From the IMG/VR virus record IMGVR_UViG_3300029268_002504, positions 1-27,071 of that record: a stretch of 27,071 nucleotides of DNA. The stretch is one strand, 5' to 3'. The position numbers and the translations under genes were made by a program. Source of the stretch: a virus. How positions within the stretch are numbered: position 1 is the first letter of the stretch; every line of letters starts with the position of its first letter. Of the stretch, positions 23,280-27,071 are shown piece after piece. The notes beneath the pieces are model-generated. The model searched no databases and was not told the origin of the DNA. It was given only the letters and a program-made list of their open reading frames with translations.

Positions 23280-23297
23280 TTTTGAAGTTTTTTGAAG

Positions 23298-24029
23298 TTA
23301 TAATTTGATTGCTTTTTTGCCTGTCAATAGCTCCCATCTGCCTATTGTTCTCTCTACATACTTTGGATCTAAATCCATCATGTAGCAGATTCTATCTGTC
23401 TTTTCACAGGCTATCAGAGTGCTTCCGCTTCCCCCAAATAAATCAAGAACAATATCTCCTGCATCTGAGCTGTTTTGTATAGCAGTCATAATTAAACGAA
23501 CTGGCTTTTGAGTTGGATGCACATATTTCCCTGTTGCTCTGCGCTTAACAAACCATACATCGCTCTGGTTTCTTTCTCCCCTGAACTTCTTTTTATCAAA
23601 ATAATAATACATCATTTGCTCATAGCCTGAATGATAATCTCCCGGCAGAATTGAATATCCATTTTTTACCCAGATGATCATTCTTGCTCTTGTCTTTAGA
23701 TTCTTAGATGCCCATTCATAAATTGGTCCTACCTGCTTAGATCCACAGCAGACATAAACAGCACCTTCACAAATTCCTGTATTTATCAAGTCTAACAAAG
23801 CACTTATTTTAAAATTGATATCTCCTAAGATTCCACCAAGCTCTTTCATTTTCCTTCCGCCCTTTCTTCTTTCTTCTGGAACATAATTGACAGAATAAGG
23901 CGGATCTGTAAAAATCATAGTGCTGACTTTTTTATCCATCAGTCTTTGAACATCAATTAAGTTCAGACTATCTCCGCACATCAATCTATGCTTACCTAAT
24001 AAAAAGATATCACTTTTTTCTATTTGCAT
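23298..24029 (-). CDS. DNA methyltransferase, DPPY type (probable N6-adenine)
   Basis: This 243-residue enzyme has the catalytic motif TDPPY (41-45), then the cofactor loop DLFGGSGST (196-204), ending with LDPKYVERTIGRW, all usual for beta-class DNA methyltransferases. DPPY favours methylation of adenine N6. It lacks the ParB domain of its neighbour and is the minimal size for the fold. The ATG overlaps the end of the upstream methyltransferase by 10 bases, and the upstream gene's last codons supply its ribosome-binding site (GAGGTGATTAA then ATG). The two enzymes are therefore probably made together and may mark two different sites or bases. The terminase genes follow 18 bases later. Confidence 0.92.
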   Translation of the reverse strand: MQIEKSDIFLLGKHRLMCGDSLNLIDVQRLMDKKVSTMIFTDPPYSVNYVPEERRKGGRKMKELGGILGDINFKISALLDLINTGICEGAVYVCCGSKQVGPIYEWASKNLKTRARMIIWVKNGYSILPGDYHSGYEQMMYYYFDKKKFRGERNQSDVWFVKRRATGKYVHPTQKPVRLIMTAIQNSSDAGDIVLDLFGGSGSTLIACEKTDRICYMMDLDPKYVERTIGRWELLTGKKAIKL

Positions 24030-25336
24030 TTAATCACCTCAAACTTTGCAGTTGGTTTGTAAATCAGATATCTTTCTATGACTACACTTACATAATTTGG
24101 ATCGAGTTCGATTCCATATCCTTTTCTGTTCAATTGATCTGCTGCAATAATTGATGTCCCACTTCCAACGAATGGATCAAGTATCAACTCTTTTTCAAAA
24201 GTAAAGAACCTTATACAATTAAATGGCAATTGTACTGGAAAAGGTGCAGGATGATTTCCACCGAGAGCTGTTTCAGTCATCATTTCCCAAACATTTCCAG
24301 AATATTTTCCCAATAAGATATCAGGTATTTGCTCTCTCTTTTCCCTTTGACCCTCGCCAAATTTGTAAGTTATTAAAGAGTCATAGACTTGCGGATTTTC
24401 GTCATCTGAATAAAGTTGAATTATTTCTGTCTGCACTTTTGGAATGTAATATCTTGGAAAAGGATTTCTCCCAGTTATTGTTCCACGAGCACTTCCCAGG
24501 GGTTTACTCCAATAGATATTTCTGAAAAAGACATAACCAATCCCCTCAAGAATTTCATCGTATTTTGCAGGCATATTTATAGGCCCCCATTCTCTTCCGA
24601 TGTTGATACATAGAAATCTCCCACGATTCATAAATGTCTTACAGTTTTGGAATACACTTTTAATCATCTTTATGTAATCAGTGTAATCTTTGTTATCTCG
24701 ATACTTTCCATATTTGATATCCAGATTGTAAGGAGGACTTGTAACTAACAAGTCTACTTTATTTTCTCCCAATAGCTTTCTTAAAACATTGGGATCTGTT
24801 GCATCTCCGCAAATTATTTTATGCTGATCATCTAATACAACGATATCTCCTTCTTCTATTCCATATCTGTTTGTTAGATCGAAATCATCCTCTGCAGCTG
24901 TTGCGTATATTTGCTCTTTCTCTTTTTCTCTCAATCCTAAAAGATAATTTATTTCTGAATTATCAAATCCTGTAAGATTTAAGATATCTTCATTTTCTTC
25001 TTCGATCAAGCTTAAGAGATCAATAAGTTTGTCTTCTTCAAATCTTCCGCCAATTTTATTCATAGCAAGATTGAGAGCTCGCTCTTTTGAAAGATCTAAA
25101 TCAACAAGCATGCAAGGAACTTCTTTCATTCCTAGTTTCTTTGCAACCTGTAATCTCTGATGGCCACTAATTACAACATTCTCTCTTGCAGGATGAATAT
25201 TAACGACAATTGGCTGTACTAAACCAAACTCTTTGATAGAGTTCTCTAACTTTTTGAATTCATCCTTTGTGATCTGTCTCGGATTGTATTCTGAATCTTT
25301 CAAAAGCTCAACGCTTATCATTTTTATATTTTCCAT
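24020..25336 (-). CDS. ParB-domain DNA methyltransferase, beta-class (TSPPY type)
   Basis: Residues 8-100 form a ParB/Sulfiredoxin-like domain, seen in the NPRQITKDEF start, the GLVQPIVV strand and the ISGHQRLQVAKKLG signature. Residues about 165-438 form an S-adenosylmethionine-dependent methyltransferase. The catalytic motif TSPPY (199-203) comes before the cofactor-binding motif DPFVGSGT (387-394), the order of beta-class enzymes. Serine in TSPPY is typical of N4-cytosine methylation, though the target base cannot be read with certainty. ParB-methyltransferase fusions are common in phages and mobile elements, where they modify virus DNA against host restriction. The gene begins one base inside the previous stop and ends 10 bases inside the next methyltransferase gene. 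No restriction endonuclease lies beside it, so I infer an orphan, protective modification enzyme. Confidence 0.92.
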   Translation of the reverse strand: MENIKMISVELLKDSEYNPRQITKDEFKKLENSIKEFGLVQPIVVNIHPARENVVISGHQRLQVAKKLGMKEVPCMLVDLDLSKERALNLAMNKIGGRFEEDKLIDLLSLIEEENEDILNLTGFDNSEINYLLGLREKEKEQIYATAAEDDFDLTNRYGIEEGDIVVLDDQHKIICGDATDPNVLRKLLGENKVDLLVTSPPYNLDIKYGKYRDNKDYTDYIKMIKSVFQNCKTFMNRGRFLCINIGREWGPINMPAKYDEILEGIGYVFFRNIYWSKPLGSARGTITGRNPFPRYYIPKVQTEIIQLYSDDENPQVYDSLITYKFGEGQREKREQIPDILLGKYSGNVWEMMTETALGGNHPAPFPVQLPFNCIRFFTFEKELILDPFVGSGTSIIAADQLNRKGYGIELDPNYVSVVIERYLIYKPTAKFEVIKCK

Positions 25337-25755
25337 TATAAGCTTAACCTCGTTCCGATTGCATCTCTTATCTTTCTGATATCTTCATTCACTTGTTTCA
25401 AATCTTCTTCATTCTTCTTTAGATCATCTTCTTCTTTTTTTCTTTCATCAGCCCCAATTTTTTCATCGTGATCTATTTTTTGAAGAGTAATCAGTTGCTC
25501 TTTCAACTTTTGAAGTTCAGGAGTTAATTCTGGTTTTGGTTCTTGCAACCTGCTTAAAATCTCAATGTTCTTTTCGATAGCTTTCTTTTTTAATTGCAGA
25601 TTAGCTAACACTTTTCTTATTCCCTCCTCATTGTATGTTCCTTTGCTCTCTAGATTAATCTGTCCGAAATCTGTTTCCTTGATTTCTCTTGTTGTATGAG
25701 TGAGCTCTTTTCTTCTGTCGTCATATTTAACAATACTTTCTTTTTGCGATTCCAT
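25336..25755 (-). CDS. Coiled-coil protein of unknown function
   Basis: The 139-residue protein is almost entirely charged helix. Residues about 48-135 show heptad-like spacing of leucine and isoleucine among many Lys and Glu residues (LQLKKKAIEKNIEILSRLQ, then LKEQLITLQKIDHDEKIGAD and KKNEEDLKQVNEDIRKIRDA), so a long coiled coil is likely. There is no signal peptide, membrane segment or catalytic motif. A near-perfect ribosome-binding site (AAAGGAGGTGAACA then ATG) fixes the start at 25755, inside the end of the regulator gene. Its stop and the methyltransferase start share one base (TAATG). Position before the methyltransferases and terminases suggests an accessory to DNA modification or packaging, but that is only context; I do not recognise the family. 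Confidence 0.7.
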   Translation of the reverse strand: MESQKESIVKYDDRRKELTHTTREIKETDFGQINLESKGTYNEEGIRKVLANLQLKKKAIEKNIEILSRLQEPKPELTPELQKLKEQLITLQKIDHDEKIGADERKKEEDDLKKNEEDLKQVNEDIRKIRDAIGTRLSL

Positions 25756-26062
25756 TGTTCACCTCCTTTTCACTTTCTTGATTGCAATTAGTTTTCTCTG
25801 ATTGCTGCATTGCAATAATATCATATTTTCTAATAACCTCTAAGAGATTTCTCCCCACATCTGTTAATTCGATGACAAATTCTCTACCACTTTTATTCTT
25901 CTTAATCAGACCTTCTTTTTCCCATTGTTTCATTACAATTGTCAGATGGCTTGGAGTCATATCACAAACTCTACTTAGTTGCTGGATATTCTTCTTCCTC
26001 ACGCTATTCATAGCTAAGAATAAAATCACATACCTTCTTCCGTTCATCATGAATCTATACAT
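25727..26062 (-). CDS. MarR-like winged-helix regulator
   Basis: This protein of 111 residues has a compact winged helix: NIQQLSRVCDMTPSHLTIVM forms the helix-turn-helix, EKEGLIKKNKSGREFVIELT the wing, and a helix GRNLLEVIRKYDII follows, as in MarR-type and archaeal phage-type regulators. The open frame extends upstream to 26125, but I choose the ATG at 26062 because the short run AAGGTGGGAGAAG directly before it resembles a ribosome-binding site and because the longer version would overlap the upstream gene by 71 bases rather than 8. The polar C-terminus (QQSEKTNCNQESEKE) looks unstructured. It probably represses or activates virus transcription, perhaps its own operon, but no operator is visible here. 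Confidence 0.75.
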   Translation of the reverse strand: MYRFMMNGRRYVILFLAMNSVRKKNIQQLSRVCDMTPSHLTIVMKQWEKEGLIKKNKSGREFVIELTDVGRNLLEVIRKYDIIAMQQSEKTNCNQESEKEVNNGIAKRKYC

Positions 26063-27071
26063 CTTCTCCCACCTTCTTGATGATTTTAACCATGTTTTTC
26101 TCCATCTGTTGTAAGACCTGGCCAAGCATGATCTGATTCTCTGAGCTTGTTTTCATCATCTGCCTGAGCTCCTCGAAATTAGAGTGAATCTCTTGAGTTG
26201 TTATTGGCCGAGTTTTTATAGAATTAAAGAAGTTGAGAACATTTTCATTGTCAACATCTGATGTCTTTGGATGCACAGTTTCAGCTTCGTGTAAATTGTA
26301 AGAATTATCTATAACGAACCATAACCCATTAGCAGAATAAACCATTAATTTCTTCCCTTCTTCATCATACTGCTTTGCGAGAGCATTTTTAACGAGAGCA
26401 TAATGTTGCCTTGTAACTCTGAACCTGTATTGTCCATTGATGCTGAAATCTGCTCCCAGAAAACTCTCTAATGACTTTATAAGCTTCAAAAAGTGAAAGA
26501 TAGCAGAACTCTTGGCTTCTTTGGCTAGATCTGAAATATAGCTCTCTTTTTCATAAATGATGACAGAACTGTTAGTGAGATGCACTTTCCTACCTTTAAA
26601 ATCTAGACCCTGGCCGCCACCAAATAAATGTTCTAATTCATCAAACTTGATATCTTTTTTCTTAAAGATATCTGCTCTCTTATTCCAGTTTCTTAGATTG
26701 AAGGGAACTGAAAGCTTGAATTGAAAAGCATGACCCCTCACCTGATCTTGTTTAAGAAGTTCAAATTTACTACCCCAGTTGTCATGAGGTACTCGGGTTG
26801 TTTTTTTGAACTTGTTTTGATCAAATTCTCCAATAACTTCCCAAACCCCATACCCTAATTTATTGATTAATTTTGCTTCAATCAGCGACGTTAAATAGTA
26901 TTGCAGAGCTGTTTTCTTAAGATTAAGAATCTTACATATCTTAGATGGCCGTACTCCGCTTTTTATGAACTCATATACTAACAAGTTCAAATTTGCTTGC
27001 CGAGTTGTTTTTTGAACTTCTTTTTCTTTTTTCAATTTATCCAAAAAACAAGAATTCTCTTGAAGTTCCAT
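26055..27071 (-). CDS. Winged-helix DNA-binding protein, possibly partial at the window edge
   Basis: The 338-residue protein has a helix-turn-helix near its N-terminus (about residues 36-80, including SGVRPSKICKILNLKKTALQ followed by a wing around YGVWEV). The middle (about 115-260) has alternating strands and helices in a pattern I do not recognise, and the last 40 residues look like a coiled coil (QMMKTSSENQIMLGQVLQQM). I infer a DNA-binding regulator or replication-associated protein; the exact family is unknown to me. The reading starts at an ATG in the last three bases of the window, so an upstream start cannot be excluded. Its stop overlaps the next gene's start by 8 bases, so the two regulators are probably translated together. 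It is the first gene of the visible operon, a common place for early or regulatory virus genes. Confidence 0.75.
   Translation of the reverse strand: MELQENSCFLDKLKKEKEVQKTTRQANLNLLVYEFIKSGVRPSKICKILNLKKTALQYYLTSLIEAKLINKLGYGVWEVIGEFDQNKFKKTTRVPHDNWGSKFELLKQDQVRGHAFQFKLSVPFNLRNWNKRADIFKKKDIKFDELEHLFGGGQGLDFKGRKVHLTNSSVIIYEKESYISDLAKEAKSSAIFHFLKLIKSLESFLGADFSINGQYRFRVTRQHYALVKNALAKQYDEEGKKLMVYSANGLWFVIDNSYNLHEAETVHPKTSDVDNENVLNFFNSIKTRPITTQEIHSNFEELRQMMKTSSENQIMLGQVLQQMEKNMVKIIKKVGEDV

Noticed and set aside
23280-23297. Tandem AACTTCAAAA before the small terminase ATG as an operator or packaging site
   Set aside because: The repeat is short, A-rich and close to chance expectation in this AT-rich sequence. 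It is noted only within the gene description.
1-27071. tRNA genes, integrase, attachment sites, lysis genes
   Set aside because: Gaps between genes are too small for RNA genes, and none of the proteins shows recombinase or lysis motifs. Provirus status therefore cannot be decided from this window.

Overview
The window is an AT-rich, tightly packed block of about 27 kb in which every supportable gene lies on the minus strand, so it reads from right to left. It is most of the packaging, head, neck and tail module of a tailed double-stranded DNA virus (Caudoviricetes, siphovirus-like), either a free virus or a provirus. I favour an archaeal host, possibly a DPANN-type archaeon. The reasons are a 1231-residue membrane-anchored surface protein rich in N-glycosylation sequons with a parallel beta-helix of archaeal type, TATA-like boxes in repeated intergenic elements, oligo-T terminator-like tracts without hairpins, and the absence of any recognisable peptidoglycan lysis gene. 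The host assignment is inference; a bacterial host is not formally excluded. TGA serves as a normal stop codon.

Layout in transcription order (right to left). 27071-25336: two winged-helix DNA-binding proteins and a coiled-coil protein. 25336-23298: a ParB-domain/DNA methyltransferase fusion (TSPPY type) and a second methyltransferase (DPPY type), with no restriction enzyme beside them. 23279-17004: small terminase, large terminase, a portal fused to a MuF head-morphogenesis domain, a prohead protease with a scaffold-like C-terminus that also has its own internal start, and the HK97-fold major capsid protein. 16916-13690: small head-associated proteins, a head-tail adaptor and a head-closure (stopper) protein. 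13678-7687: an accessory block containing the large surface protein and a 550-residue protein whose C-terminus is a second copy of the stopper, preceded by 22 tandem repeats of about 18 residues. 7685-401: gp10-like neck protein, tail terminator, tail tube, tail chaperones G and G-T joined by a probable -1 frameshift on a run of nine A residues, a very short tape measure, a distal tail protein, a tail hub/fibre and a terminal fibre. 404-1: two small cysteine-bearing proteins.

How it fits together. The terminases fill a capsid built from capsid protein, scaffold and protease through the portal; the adaptor, stopper, gp10-like and terminator proteins join head to tail; the chaperones and tape measure build a short tail with fibres at its tip. 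Genes are spaced by at most about 90 bases. Ten junctions have the form stop, one base, ATG, which suggests translational coupling; a second class has strong GGAGG ribosome-binding sites. Three near-identical 34-base elements sit in three of the few larger gaps and look like shared internal promoters or operators. Oligo-T tracts follow the capsid gene and one small structural gene. No RNA gene, CRISPR array, integrase, replication gene or lysis gene was seen. No stretch over 300 bases lacks a gene.
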